A DNA stretch of 64,000 nt from Lachnoanaerobaculum gingivalis. Its GTDB lineage: Bacteria; Bacillota; Clostridia; Lachnospirales; Lachnospiraceae. Position 1 is the stretch's first letter, and every line of letters begins with the position of its first letter. The stretch lies in contig NZ_RRCO01000006.1 in the NCBI RefSeq assembly GCF_003862475.1, positions 62,001 to 126,000 of the forward strand. The letters run 5' to 3'. This document shows, piece after piece, positions 1 through 8,215 of the stretch. A model generated the notes under the pieces. It made no database searches and was not told the DNA's origin. It saw nothing but the letters and a program-made list of their open reading frames with translations. A program made the translations under genes and the position numbers.

Positions 1-395
1 TGCATTACAAGATTTATTTTTGCAGTCACTGTATCCACGGCGTCTATTACATAGTCATACTGTGAAAAGTCAAAGTCTTCGGCATTTTCAGGCAGGTAAA
101 AGCACTGATGTGTAGTTACTTTGCATTTAGGGTTTATACTTAGTATCCTCTCTTTTGCAACATCAACTTTGTATTTTCCTATACTTTTTACATCCGCAAT
201 TATCTGCCTGTTTATATTTGTAAGACACACCTTGTCGTCATCTATCAAATCGATAGCTCCTACGCCCGATCTGGCAAGTGCCTCGACACTGTAGCCTCCT
301 ACACCGCCTACTCCAAATATCGCCACTCTTGAATTTTTTAATTTTTCCATAGCTTTTTTACCAAGTAAAAGCTGAGTTCTTGCAAACTGATCCAT
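1..395 (-). CDS. tcdA: tRNA threonylcarbamoyladenosine dehydratase, 3' end cut by window
   Basis: An E1-like ThiF/MoeB-fold enzyme. TcdA (CsdL) uses ATP to cyclise the N6-threonylcarbamoyl group of t6A37 in tRNA. The reading frame starts at the ATG at 395 and runs off the window at base 1, so about 131 N-terminal residues are seen. They show the Rossmann nucleotide-binding motif GVGGVGGYSVEALARSGVG near residue 27, then DLIDDDKVCLTNINRQ, the adenylation segment typical of ThiF/TcdA, and DYVIDAVDTV. The SVEALARSG stretch favours TcdA over MoeB or ThiF. A good promoter lies at 443-471. The catalytic C-terminal half lies outside the window. Confidence 0.85.
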   Translation of the reverse strand, partial: MDQFARTQLLLGKKAMEKLKNSRVAIFGVGGVGGYSVEALARSGVGAIDLIDDDKVCLTNINRQIIADVKSIGKYKVDVAKERILSINPKCKVTTHQCFYLPENAEDFDFSQYDYVIDAVDTVTAKINLVM

Positions 396-442
396 ATATT
401 ATTAGATAAATCTATCCTCTCGTTATTTTTTACTATCAAGCA

Positions 443-471
443 AGTTTATATTTTAAAGCGGTAAATGTCAA
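443..471 (-). promoter_or_regulatory. sigma-A type promoter for tcdA
   Basis: On the minus strand TTGACA (466-471) and TAAACT (443-448) are separated by exactly 17 bp, about 50 bp before the tcdA ATG. It places the tcdA start site downstream of the hairpins at 490-546, so those belong to another transcript. Confidence 0.65.
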
Positions 472-489
472 TAAATAATGAATATAAAA

Positions 490-520
490 AAGCCGACATC
501 TCTGTCGGCTTGTATTTTTT
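490..520 (-). terminator. intrinsic terminator, possibly bidirectional
   Basis: An 8-bp perfect stem AAGCCGAC/GTCGGCTT with a 6-nt loop. On the minus strand it is followed by TTTTTTATATT; on the plus strand by TGTATTTTTT. It would end the candidate small RNA. Confidence 0.7.
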
Positions 521-600
521 GGGAGGAGAGCCGAATGTATCGGCTCGAGTATTATGAAAAAAATCTTTTATTTTTATAGACTCGCTATCTCTCGTCTATG
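490..600 (-). ncRNA. candidate small RNA of about 110 nt with C-rich linker
   Basis: No ORF is evident here, yet the minus strand has the layout of a Gram-positive regulatory RNA. A TATAAT box at 607-612 has no convincing -35. A 6-bp hairpin (576-599) follows at the expected 5' end, then an A/U-rich linker, a 7-bp hairpin GAGCCGA/TCGGCTC (528-546), an unpaired CTCCTCCC stretch that could pair with a Shine-Dalgarno sequence, and a terminator hairpin AAGCCGAC/GTCGGCTT (490-511) followed by U6. tcdA has its own promoter downstream. All of this is inferred from sequence; I do not recognise the RNA family. Confidence 0.4.
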
Positions 601-708
601 TTTTGTATTATAGAAAACAAAAGTGGCTAAAGTTTGTTTTTTATGTAAAAGGTTTTTGAATTAGATATGAACAATATATGAACTCTTCCCACAAGCCTGT
701 ACTCTTAT

Positions 709-752
709 AAAAAAAGCCGCCGTATATTCCGACTTTTGAAATATACGACAGC
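709..752 (-). terminator. terminator after metQ
   Basis: A 14-bp stem (715-728 with 739-752, two wobble pairs) lies 24 bp beyond the metQ stop and is followed on the minus strand by a run of seven Ts. It closes the metNIQ operon. Confidence 0.85.
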
Positions 753-775
753 TCTTATTTATTTCTTAGAGAAAA

Positions 776-1675
776 TTATTTCCATACAGGTAAATAAGCA
801 CCCTTATATACATCTTCAATAACTTTCTTCACATCATCACTTTGGTATGCCTTTACAATCTTTTTGTAATTCTCATTGTCCTTGTCTTCACTTCTTGCAA
901 CAATAACATTTACATACGGATTGTCTGTTCCTTCCTGTACCTTCTCAAGGAAGATAGAATCGTTCTCAGGATTTAAACCGTTGTCTACAGCATGTCCGCC
1001 GTTGATTACTGCGGCAGCTACATCAGGTAAAAGGCTTGGTGTATTTGCAGCCTCTACTTCTGTGAACTTGATATTCTTAGGATTCTCAGTAATATCGCTA
1101 AGTGTAGGTGTATATCCCGCATCAGGATTTACTTTGATAACTCCTGCGCTCTCAAGTACCTTTAAAGCTCTACCTCCGTTTGTAGCATCACTTGGGATTG
1201 CAATTGTATCGCCGTCCTTTAACTCTGAAAGATCTGCAATCTTCTTTGAATATACTCCAAGAGGTGCAACGATTGTATCACCGATAGCCTCAATCTTATA
1301 TCCGTTATCCTTTATATCATTTGCAAGATATGCCTTGTGCTGGAAAGCGTTTAAATCAATCTCTCCGTCATTTAAAGCTCTGTTCGGCAATGAATAGTCT
1401 GCAAACTTTACAAGCTCTACAGTGATACCTTCTTTTGCCATAGCATCTATTACCGGAGTCCACTGCTCATTGTTCTCACCTACAACACCGATTTTGATTG
1501 TTGTATCGCCCTCAGCCTTTTTGCTCTCTCCTGCTTTAGTGCTTTCTTTTGCCGCACTGCTTGCATCCGCTTTTGTGCTCTCCGCACTTGTATCCGCCTT
1601 CTGACTTGAACCACATGCAGTAAGTCCCAAAGTTAAAATAGCGCCTACTGCCAATAATTTACTTAATTTTCTCAT
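776..1675 (-). CDS. metQ: methionine ABC transporter substrate-binding lipoprotein MetQ
   Basis: The NLPA-family lipoprotein that binds D/L-methionine outside the membrane and delivers it to MetI/MetN. It has 299 residues, a lysine-rich start, a hydrophobic stretch and lipobox LTAC with Cys21. A Ser/Lys/Ala-rich linker (about 22-55) leads into the ligand domain, with IKIGVVGENNEQW near the start and the family segments DLNAFQHKAYL and AIPSDATNGGRAL. The ATG follows AAGGAGG. It is the last gene of metN-metI-metQ, 75 bp after metI, and is followed by a terminator. Confidence 0.95.
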   Translation of the reverse strand: MRKLSKLLAVGAILTLGLTACGSSQKADTSAESTKADASSAAKESTKAGESKKAEGDTTIKIGVVGENNEQWTPVIDAMAKEGITVELVKFADYSLPNRALNDGEIDLNAFQHKAYLANDIKDNGYKIEAIGDTIVAPLGVYSKKIADLSELKDGDTIAIPSDATNGGRALKVLESAGVIKVNPDAGYTPTLSDITENPKNIKFTEVEAANTPSLLPDVAAAVINGGHAVDNGLNPENDSIFLEKVQEGTDNPYVNVIVARSEDKDNENYKKIVKAYQSDDVKKVIEDVYKGAYLPVWK

Positions 1676-1750
1676 AATAATAAACCTCCTTATGATTATA
1701 TATATTTTATCAGTGATCCGAATATAATCAAACCACTGTATAAAATCCTG

Positions 1751-2431
1751 TTAATGTGTGTTTTTCTTTATTGCTCTGTTTCCAACGCCCTGTATCAAGC
1801 TTACCATTACAAGTATAATGATTACCGTTACATATGTTACATCAGTCTGATTTCTTTGATGTCCGTATCTTATGGCAAAATCTCCCAGACCGCCACCGCC
1901 TATAGCTCCGGCCATCGCTGTAAGCCCCAAAAGTGATATAAATGTAATCTGTACACCTCTGATAATACCGGTCATACTTTCTCTTAAATACACTCTGAAA
2001 ATAATCTCTATAGGTGATGAACCCATGCTCTGTGCAGCCTCTATAAGACCGTTGTCCACTTCATGCAATGCACTTTCAATCTGTCTTGTAAAGAAAGGTA
2101 CCGTACCGAATACCAGCGGAAGTATAGCTCCCTTTGTTCCTATTGCAGTTCCTACCACCATTCTTGTAAAAGGTATAAGAGCCGCAAGAAGTATTACAAA
2201 AGGTATGGATCTGAATACATTGATAAGCTTATCTAAAATGTTATAGATAAACGTATTCTTAAGTATCCCCTTCGGCGCAGTCACAACTATCATAACTCCG
2301 AATATAAGACCGAATAAAAGTGAAATTGCACCTGATAATACCATCATATTCAAAGTTTGTAAAGTAGCTTCGATAAGTTCATTCGGTTTAGCCGATATGT
2401 TTGGTAAGAGAATGTGTAAAAATTCTTTCAT
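1751..2431 (-). CDS. metI: methionine ABC transporter permease MetI
   Basis: Inner-membrane permease of the MetNIQ importer, 226 residues with five or so predicted membrane segments. The EAA loop that contacts MetN is visible as EAAQSMGSSPIEIIFRVYL in the C-terminal half, followed by GAIGGGGLGDFAIRYG, characteristic of D-methionine permeases. Its ATG lies inside the end of metN (44-bp overlap), preceded by GGAGGTGATAAAGG, indicating tightly coupled translation. Length is normal for the family. Confidence 0.95.
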   Translation of the reverse strand: MKEFLHILLPNISAKPNELIEATLQTLNMMVLSGAISLLFGLIFGVMIVVTAPKGILKNTFIYNILDKLINVFRSIPFVILLAALIPFTRMVVGTAIGTKGAILPLVFGTVPFFTRQIESALHEVDNGLIEAAQSMGSSPIEIIFRVYLRESMTGIIRGVQITFISLLGLTAMAGAIGGGGLGDFAIRYGHQRNQTDVTYVTVIIILVMVSLIQGVGNRAIKKNTH

Positions 2432-3458
2432 CCTTTATCACCTCCACTCCTACTTCCTTATCATGCAAATGCTTAATAGCCGCATCTATATCGGACTTTT
2501 CTCCACTGACTATCGCCACGGTTCCGCCTATAGGTGCTCCTTTTACTATTTCCACATCCGCATATATTATATTAAGATTTATATTAAACTTTCTGGAAAC
2601 TTCTGAAATCAGAGCCTCCGAAGTATTGGCTTTCTTATAACTGAGTCTAAGTATAACTTCTCCCGGACTTAACTTAACCACATCCGAACCTGATGCTATA
2701 AGCCCCTCTATCTTTTGAAGATTTGAAGTAGTCTTTATAAAGTCCTTTGTAATCTGATGTTTAGGGTTTGCAAATATTGAGAATACATCTCCTTCTTCCA
2801 CCACATTACCGTTTTCCATTACCGCCACTCTGTCACAGATCTGCTTTACAACAGCCATCTCATGTGTAATGACCACTATAGTGATTCCAAGCTTTTTATT
2901 AAGACTTTGCAAAAGTTCCAAAATGGAAGCCGTGGTCTGAGGGTCCAGTGCCGAAGTGGCCTCATCACATAAAAGCACCTTCGGATCGTTTGCAAGAGCC
3001 CTGGCTATCGCCACTCTTTGCTTTTGACCTCCTGAGAGCTGGCTCGGATATGAATTTTCTTTATCCGTTATATCTACAAGTGCCAAGAGTTCTCTGACCT
3101 TAGCCTTTTTTTGAGCTTTTGTAAGTCCGCTTCCAAAAAGTGAATATTCTACATTATCAGCCACCGTCCTTGAAGGCATCAAATTAAAGTGCTGGAAAAT
3201 CATTCCGATTTTTTTTCTTGCTTTTCTTAAATCTCTAGCTGAAAGGGCTGTAAGATCCTTGTCATCTACAAATACTTTACCCGAGTTCGGTCTTTCCAAA
3301 AGATTTATACATCTTACAAGTGTGGATTTTCCTGCACCGGAAAATCCTATGATTCCGAATATCTCTCCCTTTTCTATAACTAAAGATACATCTTTTACCG
3401 CATGAACAGTATCGCTTCCTGCACTGAAAGTCTTTGTAACATTTTTCAGTTCAATCAT
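2388..3458 (-). CDS. metN: methionine ABC transporter ATP-binding protein MetN
   Basis: ATPase of the methionine importer, 356 residues. Walker A GFSGAGKST at 38-46, signature LSGGQ at 141-145, Walker B VLLCDEA at 161-167, and an H-loop in VITHEMAV. The last 80 or so residues form the NIL (ACT-like) domain, which in the family binds methionine and inhibits transport when the cell is replete. The start ATG has GAGGAAAT upstream. First gene of the operon. The 84-bp upstream gap is too small for a SAM riboswitch; it holds a promoter fused to a dyad (3497-3536). Confidence 0.96.
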   Translation of the reverse strand: MIELKNVTKTFSAGSDTVHAVKDVSLVIEKGEIFGIIGFSGAGKSTLVRCINLLERPNSGKVFVDDKDLTALSARDLRKARKKIGMIFQHFNLMPSRTVADNVEYSLFGSGLTKAQKKAKVRELLALVDITDKENSYPSQLSGGQKQRVAIARALANDPKVLLCDEATSALDPQTTASILELLQSLNKKLGITIVVITHEMAVVKQICDRVAVMENGNVVEEGDVFSIFANPKHQITKDFIKTTSNLQKIEGLIASGSDVVKLSPGEVILRLSYKKANTSEALISEVSRKFNINLNIIYADVEIVKGAPIGGTVAIVSGEKSDIDAAIKHLHDKEVGVEVIKDERIFTHSLTKHIG

Positions 3459-3496
3459 CGTATCTTTATTTCCTCTTTCCTATCATATTAGTAGGA

Positions 3497-3536
3497 ATTA
3501 TAAAGCACCTGCAAAGATTTTGCAAGTGCTTTATAA
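3497..3536 (-). promoter_or_regulatory. metN promoter embedded in an 18-bp dyad, also possible trkH terminator
   Basis: Arms TTATAAAGCAC.TGCAAA and TTTGCA.GTGCTTTATAA (one mismatch, 3-nt spacer) form an almost perfect inverted repeat between trkH and metN. On the minus strand TTGCAA (3520-3525) and TATAAT (3497-3502), 17 bp apart, lie inside it. The U-tract after the hairpin is poor, so it may work more as an operator than as a terminator. Confidence 0.5.
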
Positions 3537-3542
3537 ATAAAT

Positions 3543-4991
3543 TTATTTATCTTTTCCTATTCTCCATACTCCGGGGCTGAATAAAAGAAGCATCGGATAT
3601 AACTCAAGCCTTCCCGCCAACATATCAAATGTAAGCACCAGCTTTGAAAAATATGAATACAAATTGAAGTTTGCCACAGGTCCCACCTTTGCAAGTCCCG
3701 GACCTATATTATTGAATGTAGCCGCTATGGCTGTAAAATTGGTTTCAAAGTCAAAATTATTGAGTGAGAGTAAAAACATTGATATTACATATATCATAAT
3801 ATATGTCAGCATAAATACTCTTATATTATTCAGTACCGGCTTTTCCAGCACCTTACCGTCCATCTTTATAGTTTTTACACCTCTTGGATGAATATAGTAA
3901 CCTATCTCCTGAAATACCGATTTTAACATAACTATAATTCTTGAAACCTTAATTCCACCACCCGTACTTCCTGCACAGGCACCGCACATCATAAGGAAAA
4001 TTATTACATTTCTTGAAAGCTGCGGCCACGAATCAAAATCTGTAGTTGAATATCCGGTAGTGGTAATAATCGATCCAACCTGGAATGCCGCATGGTTTAG
4101 TGCTATCAAAATATTTTCAAAATATCCTCTGATATTTATTGTGATTATAATGATTGCTACTAAGATTATTCCGAAATACCATCTGACTTCTTCTATCTTA
4201 AAGGCATCTTTTTTATGTTTTCCAAGCAGTAAGAAGTAGGCATTAAAGTTAACACCGAAAAGTATCATAAAGACGGTTACCACAACCTGTATCGCATAGG
4301 AATAACTTCCAAGGCTGTCCGCCTTTATACCGAAGCCGCCTGTACCTGCCGTACCGAAAGTAATACAGAGGGCATCAAATATAGGCATCTTTACAACCAG
4401 TAAAATAACAAACTCTATAACCGTCATTACCAGATATATAAGATAAAGAATCTTTGCGGTATCTCTAAGTCTAGGAACAAGTTTTCCGACTACAGGTCCC
4501 GGGCTTTCCGCCTTCATAAGATGCATATTGTAGCCGCCTGCCATAGGAAGTATGGCAAGAAGAAGTACAATAACACCCATACCGCCTACCCAGTGTGTAA
4601 AGCTTCTCCAGATAAGTGATGTATGGCTTAAGCTCTCCACATCTTCAAGTATACTTGCTCCCGTAGTGGTAAATCCTGATACCGTTTCAAATAAAGCATC
4701 TACCATATTAGGAATCTCACCGGTAAGTACAAAGGGAATTGCTCCCACCACACTGAGTACTATCCATGAGAGTGCAACCATTACAAAACCTTCTCTTGCA
4801 AAGAAAACATTTTCAAATTTTTTCTTACTTGAAATAAGGTATCCTATAATTGCAGACACCGCACCCACAACCAAGTACGCCATGCCCTCGTGCTCACCAT
4901 ATATAAGTGATGTTACCGCCGGTATCAAAAAACATGCCGATTCCAGCATCATCACCTTTCCCACTATATATAATATAATTGAATAGTTCAT
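3543..4991 (-). CDS. trkH: potassium uptake channel subunit TrkH
   Basis: Membrane K+ translocating subunit of the Trk/Ktr family, 482 residues, within the usual range. It carries the four repeated pore-loop regions of the family, including ETVSGFTTTGAS (about 103-114), TFGTAGTGGFG (about 212-222), ITTTGYSTTDF (about 308-318) and CGACAGSTGGGIKV (about 335-348). The start MNYSIILYIVGKV matches the family. TrkA stop and TrkH start share one base (TAATG at 4991), so the two subunits are translationally coupled. Confidence 0.95.
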   Translation of the reverse strand: MNYSIILYIVGKVMMLESACFLIPAVTSLIYGEHEGMAYLVVGAVSAIIGYLISSKKKFENVFFAREGFVMVALSWIVLSVVGAIPFVLTGEIPNMVDALFETVSGFTTTGASILEDVESLSHTSLIWRSFTHWVGGMGVIVLLLAILPMAGGYNMHLMKAESPGPVVGKLVPRLRDTAKILYLIYLVMTVIEFVILLVVKMPIFDALCITFGTAGTGGFGIKADSLGSYSYAIQVVVTVFMILFGVNFNAYFLLLGKHKKDAFKIEEVRWYFGIILVAIIIITINIRGYFENILIALNHAAFQVGSIITTTGYSTTDFDSWPQLSRNVIIFLMMCGACAGSTGGGIKVSRIIVMLKSVFQEIGYYIHPRGVKTIKMDGKVLEKPVLNNIRVFMLTYIMIYVISMFLLSLNNFDFETNFTAIAATFNNIGPGLAKVGPVANFNLYSYFSKLVLTFDMLAGRLELYPMLLLFSPGVWRIGKDK

Positions 4992-6349
4992 TACTTTAAT
5001 ATATCCTCTAAATTTTGCATACCTGTAATTCTTGTTATTATAATAACGGAATCATTTCTTTGTAATGTTGACTTACCGTTAGGTATCATCACTTTTCCGT
5101 CTCTGATAATACCGGCAACAAGTACACCGTCCTTTATAGGCAATGCCTCCAAGGTGGCACCTGTCATTCCTGAATCTTCTCTTATATAGAACTCCAGAGC
5201 TTCTACCTTGCCATGTATGATCTTATAAAGTGCCTCCACATTATTGCTTCCTACACTGTTTTGCAATCCTCTTACATATCTTACAATATATTCCGCCGTG
5301 ATATGCTTAGGATAGATCATACTTCCAAGATCGAACTTCTCTATAATATCATCAAATGCAATACGATTTATCTTTGTAACTATTTTGGCATTTGAAACAC
5401 TCTTTGCATAAAGTGAAAGGAATGCATTCTCCTCATCAATTCCGGTAAGCGAAACAAAGGATGAACATTTCTCTATTCCCTCTTCCAAGAGCACATCCTT
5501 ATCCGCAGCATCACCGTGGATAATGACCGCATTTGGCAGCATTGCGGAAAGTTCCTCACATCTTTCATAGGATTTTTCTATTATCTTTACTTTTATTCCA
5601 AGAGGTAAGAGCTGCTTTGCCAGGTAGTAGGCGATTGTTCCTCCACCGACTATCATTGTATCTCTTACACCGCTACTGCTGCATCCGACTTTCTTAAAGA
5701 AGTCCTTTGCATTTTCTGTAGAAGCTACTATGCTTACAATATCTCCGCTTTGTAACACAAAGCTACCGTTTGGTATAATGACCTCTTCGCCTCTTTCCAC
5801 TGCGCATATAAGCACATCCGACTTTATATTTCTTCCGACATCTATAAGGCTCTTTCCGACAAGTATATTGCCCTCGGAAATCTTATATTCCAAAAGCTCC
5901 ACTCTTCCTCTTCCGAAAGTATCTATTTCTATAGCTGAAGGGAATCTTAAAAGTCTTGCCATTTCTGTAGAAGCCGCATACTCCGGATTGATGGTCATAG
6001 CAAGTCCAAGTTCTTTTTTCATAAATCCTATGTCCTGACTGTACTCCGGATTTCTTACTCTGGCTATGGTATGCTCCGCTCCGGCCTTTTTTCCTACCAT
6101 GCAGCATAGAAGGTTTAACTCATCCGATTCGGTAACTGCAATCAAAAGATCGGAATCTTCTATTCCGGCTTCCTCCAGTACACTATGTGTTGCTCCGTTT
6201 CCTGTAACACCCATTATATCCAGTCTGGCCGCCAAAGCCTTTACAACCGCTTCATCTGTATCAACTATTGTTATATCATGTCCTTCCGCACTAAGTTGCT
6301 CTGCAATAGTCGAACCGACCTTGCCGCAGCCTACGATTATTATCTGCAT
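4991..6349 (-). CDS. trkA: Trk potassium uptake regulatory subunit TrkA
   Basis: Cytoplasmic gating ring protein that binds NAD(H)/nucleotides and opens TrkH. About 452 residues with two RCK_N-RCK_C halves: the first Rossmann motif IIIVGCGKVGSTIAEQL at the N terminus, the second MIVGGGTIAYYLAKQL near residue 235. I prefer the ATG at 6349 (MQIIIVGCG) to the one at 6361, because GGAGAAGGAA sits just before it and the family starts there. An upstream dyad at 6381-6395 may regulate the operon. Confidence 0.93.
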   Translation of the reverse strand: MQIIIVGCGKVGSTIAEQLSAEGHDITIVDTDEAVVKALAARLDIMGVTGNGATHSVLEEAGIEDSDLLIAVTESDELNLLCCMVGKKAGAEHTIARVRNPEYSQDIGFMKKELGLAMTINPEYAASTEMARLLRFPSAIEIDTFGRGRVELLEYKISEGNILVGKSLIDVGRNIKSDVLICAVERGEEVIIPNGSFVLQSGDIVSIVASTENAKDFFKKVGCSSSGVRDTMIVGGGTIAYYLAKQLLPLGIKVKIIEKSYERCEELSAMLPNAVIIHGDAADKDVLLEEGIEKCSSFVSLTGIDEENAFLSLYAKSVSNAKIVTKINRIAFDDIIEKFDLGSMIYPKHITAEYIVRYVRGLQNSVGSNNVEALYKIIHGKVEALEFYIREDSGMTGATLEALPIKDGVLVAGIIRDGKVMIPNGKSTLQRNDSVIIITRITGMQNLEDILK

Positions 6350-6380
6350 TTCCTTCTCCATTATTGAAATACTTATATTA

Positions 6381-6408
6381 TGTCACTCTGTGACATCTGC
6401 CTATTGTA
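6381..6408 (-). promoter_or_regulatory. possible trkA promoter with downstream operator dyad
   Basis: A perfect inverted repeat TGTCAC-TCT-GTGACA (6381-6395) sits just downstream of a -10-like TACAAT (minus strand, 6403-6408); the -35 is weak. A dyad at the start site would suit a repressor. The regulator is unknown. Confidence 0.3.
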
Positions 6409-6450
6409 GCACAATAAACTTATATTTGCCATATCCAAGAAATTCACTTC

Positions 6451-6479
6451 TTTACTCTGCATATCTATTTTGCTATACT
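6451..6479 (+). promoter_or_regulatory. promoter for the HPr-like gene
   Basis: TTTACT (6451-6456) and TATACT (6474-6479), 17 bp apart, end about 30 bp before the GTG start at 6510. Confidence 0.5.
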
Positions 6480-6509
6480 GTAAAAAAATAGATTTGTATG
6501 GAGGTTTAT

Positions 6510-6746
6510 GTGAAAGTACAAAATATCAAAGATGTTGATGCTTTTTTCAAAGTAATCGATGAATGCAAAGGAACAGTTGAGCTTGTTTCCCCTGAAGGTG
6601 ACAGAATCAACCTTAAGAGTAAGCTTACACAGTATCTTTCAATGGCAAACATCTTTTCAAACGGCTATATCAAGGAACTTGATCTTGTAGCACATGATAA
6701 AGAAGACGTTGAAAGAATAATAAAGTTCATGTATCAGGGTGAATAA
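6510..6746 (+). CDS. small HPr-like protein without the phosphorylated histidine
   Basis: A 78-residue cytosolic protein. The C-terminal two-thirds pattern (GTVELVSPEGDRINLKSKL, then ELDLVAHDKEDVERIIKFM) resembles the HPr phosphocarrier fold, but the GIHARPA segment with the catalytic His15 is absent, so phosphotransfer is not expected. An ATG at 6498 is in frame, but GGAGG (6500-6504) is correctly spaced only for the GTG at 6510, which I take as the start. It is monocistronic, with its own promoter and a strong terminator. Its role is unknown; the HPr resemblance is inferred from a pattern and would need a profile search. Confidence 0.7.
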   Translation: MKVQNIKDVDAFFKVIDECKGTVELVSPEGDRINLKSKLTQYLSMANIFSNGYIKELDLVAHDKEDVERIIKFMYQGE

Positions 6747-6764
6747 AATATATTTACCTAAATT

Positions 6765-6810
6765 GGGGCGTGTAAAAAATGAATCAACATTTTTTACACG
6801 CCCCCGTTTT
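6765..6810. terminator. strong bidirectional terminator, 17-bp perfect stem
   Basis: GGGGCGTGTAAAAAATG pairs perfectly with CATTTTTTACACGCCCC across a 6-nt loop. It separates the plus-strand HPr-like gene from the minus-strand hydrolase pseudogene and can serve both. Confidence 0.85.
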
Positions 6811-6839
6811 ACATCATGTAACAGCAACCCATACTTATA

Positions 6840-8080
6840 CTATCTACAAATTCCATCTTCATCTACATAGTATCCATCCGGTGTAACAGTATCAAATAAT
6901 ACTCCATAAACAGTATCTAAATAATACCAGTTGCCGTCTGAATTTACCCATCCTGTTATCATACTGCACCCTGAGTCAAAATAATACCAATTACCACCTA
7001 TCTCTTCCCATCCACTTGATGCATATCCCAAGTTATTAAAATGATACCAATCTCCACCTATATTCATCTATGTATTATATGTATAATTCCCATTTGTATT
7101 TCCTGTGTTTTTTGAGATTGTTGTTCTGTATCCCAAGACGCCTTTGATTTTATTCTCCACTTTTGATCTTTACCTGAATCATAATTTCTTTGTACAACAT
7201 TCTCGTCAGATGTCACTGACAATGCTTTTCCCGAGTATTTACAAATCAGCCTATACCATCCGTCTCCATCACTAATAATATACCAATTAGCTGTACCATC
7301 ATTTACATACTCCCACGCCCATACATTCCTATTATTCTCTCTTGCTACCGCTCCATCACCACTGACATTTACGCCTTTACCTGTATGCATTGAGGTGAGT
7401 TTAAAAGAATTATCAGAAAGTTTCTCTATTCTCCACATTTGACGATATAATCCTGAAATATCGGTGATATTCACATTAGCTCCATTTCCTGTATAATCAT
7501 CTATCGTCAATACTCCTCCTGCAGCATTTTCAAAGAAATATTCTCCGTTTGAAATCTCAGATGCACTGCTTAAGGAAACTCCTATTGATGAAAAACTTGG
7601 TTTTATCAAAGCAGTATATCTTCACAATGCTGCACTTCTCTTTTCACCGGGTGAACCACTGTAAGCACCACTATAATCTATATAATACTTATCTGAATCG
7701 ACAGCATATACAATACCTATATGACCATAGGAACTGACTCCGAACTGTCCACCTCCAAATACCACAATGTCTCACGGCTCCGGTGTAGCCTGTCCCGGTG
7801 AATATCTAGCCCAATCATCCGGTAATTGATTTGAAACATAGTCTCTTGCATTCCCCCTTAGACTATAATAATTCCAAAGTTCATTGCTGTAACCTTTAAT
7901 CAAATCAACACATTGCGCACCATATGCTCCATCATAATCAATAGCAGTGCCTACTTTAGACTTTACCCATTCAACAGCCGCCTCTCTTGTAGGCTGTACA
8001 GTAGTAGTTGCTGCAAACGACGGTATACTTATAAATGCCGAAACTGACAATCCAAGCAAAACAGATGTTGAGAATTTCAT
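6840..8080 (-). pseudogene. decayed secreted CHAP-ricin-choline-binding cell-wall hydrolase
   Basis: The gene reads as one secreted hydrolase broken at four places. The ATG at 8080 follows AAGGAG. A signal peptide ends near PSFAATT, and a CHAP (Cys/His amidohydrolase) domain carries the Cys motif AQCVDLIKGY and, after a TGA at 7772-7774, VVFGGGQFG and the His motif YGHIGIVYAVD. A second in-frame TGA is at 7622-7624. Next comes a ricin-type beta-trefoil (7064-7609) with QMWRIEK and QKWRIKS repeats. A frameshift then lies near the A6 run (T6 at 7108-7113 on plus), followed by TAG at 7068-7070 where TGG is expected. Choline-binding-like repeats (GWEEIGGNWYYFD) finish the protein. Its promoter shares an element with the WXG operon, so it was probably co-regulated with secretion. 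Confidence 0.8.
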
Positions 8081-8128
8081 TAAAATCTCCTTGAGTATTT
8101 AATAATTTATATAATATCCAGATATATT

Positions 8129-8173
8129 ATTATACTTTTTTTCTGATTAATGTACCCACACAAAAGTGTTGTT
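8129..8173 (-). promoter_or_regulatory. activator-type promoter of the hydrolase pseudogene
   Basis: The element AACAACACTTTTGTGTGGGT (minus strand, 8154-8173) lies 19 bp before TATAAT (8129-8134), where a -35 would be, and there is no good -35 hexamer. Seventeen of 20 positions match the element at 25860-25879 in front of the WXG operon, at nearly the same spacing. Probably a site for the response regulator at 25912-26535 (inference). Confidence 0.6.
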
Positions 8174-8183
8174 TTATTAACTT

Positions 8184-8215
8184 AAATAAAAGGAACCGGT
8201 AAAATTACTTACCGG
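8184..8215 (-). terminator. terminator at the end of the type VII operon
   Basis: Stem CCGGTAA/TTACCGG with a 6-nt loop, followed on the minus strand by TTCCTTTTATTT. It overlaps the stop codon of the last small ORF. Confidence 0.7.

Noticed and set aside
3459-3542. SAM or T-box riboswitch upstream of metNIQ
   Set aside because: Only 84 bp separate trkH from metN, filled by the dyad and ribosome site; no riboswitch core is visible.
7622-7774. In-frame TGA codons read as tryptophan or glycine (recoding)
   Set aside because: Other genes in the window use TGG for Trp and TGA as stop (for example the DUF3791 gene). The same gene also has a TAG and a frameshift, so decay is simpler.
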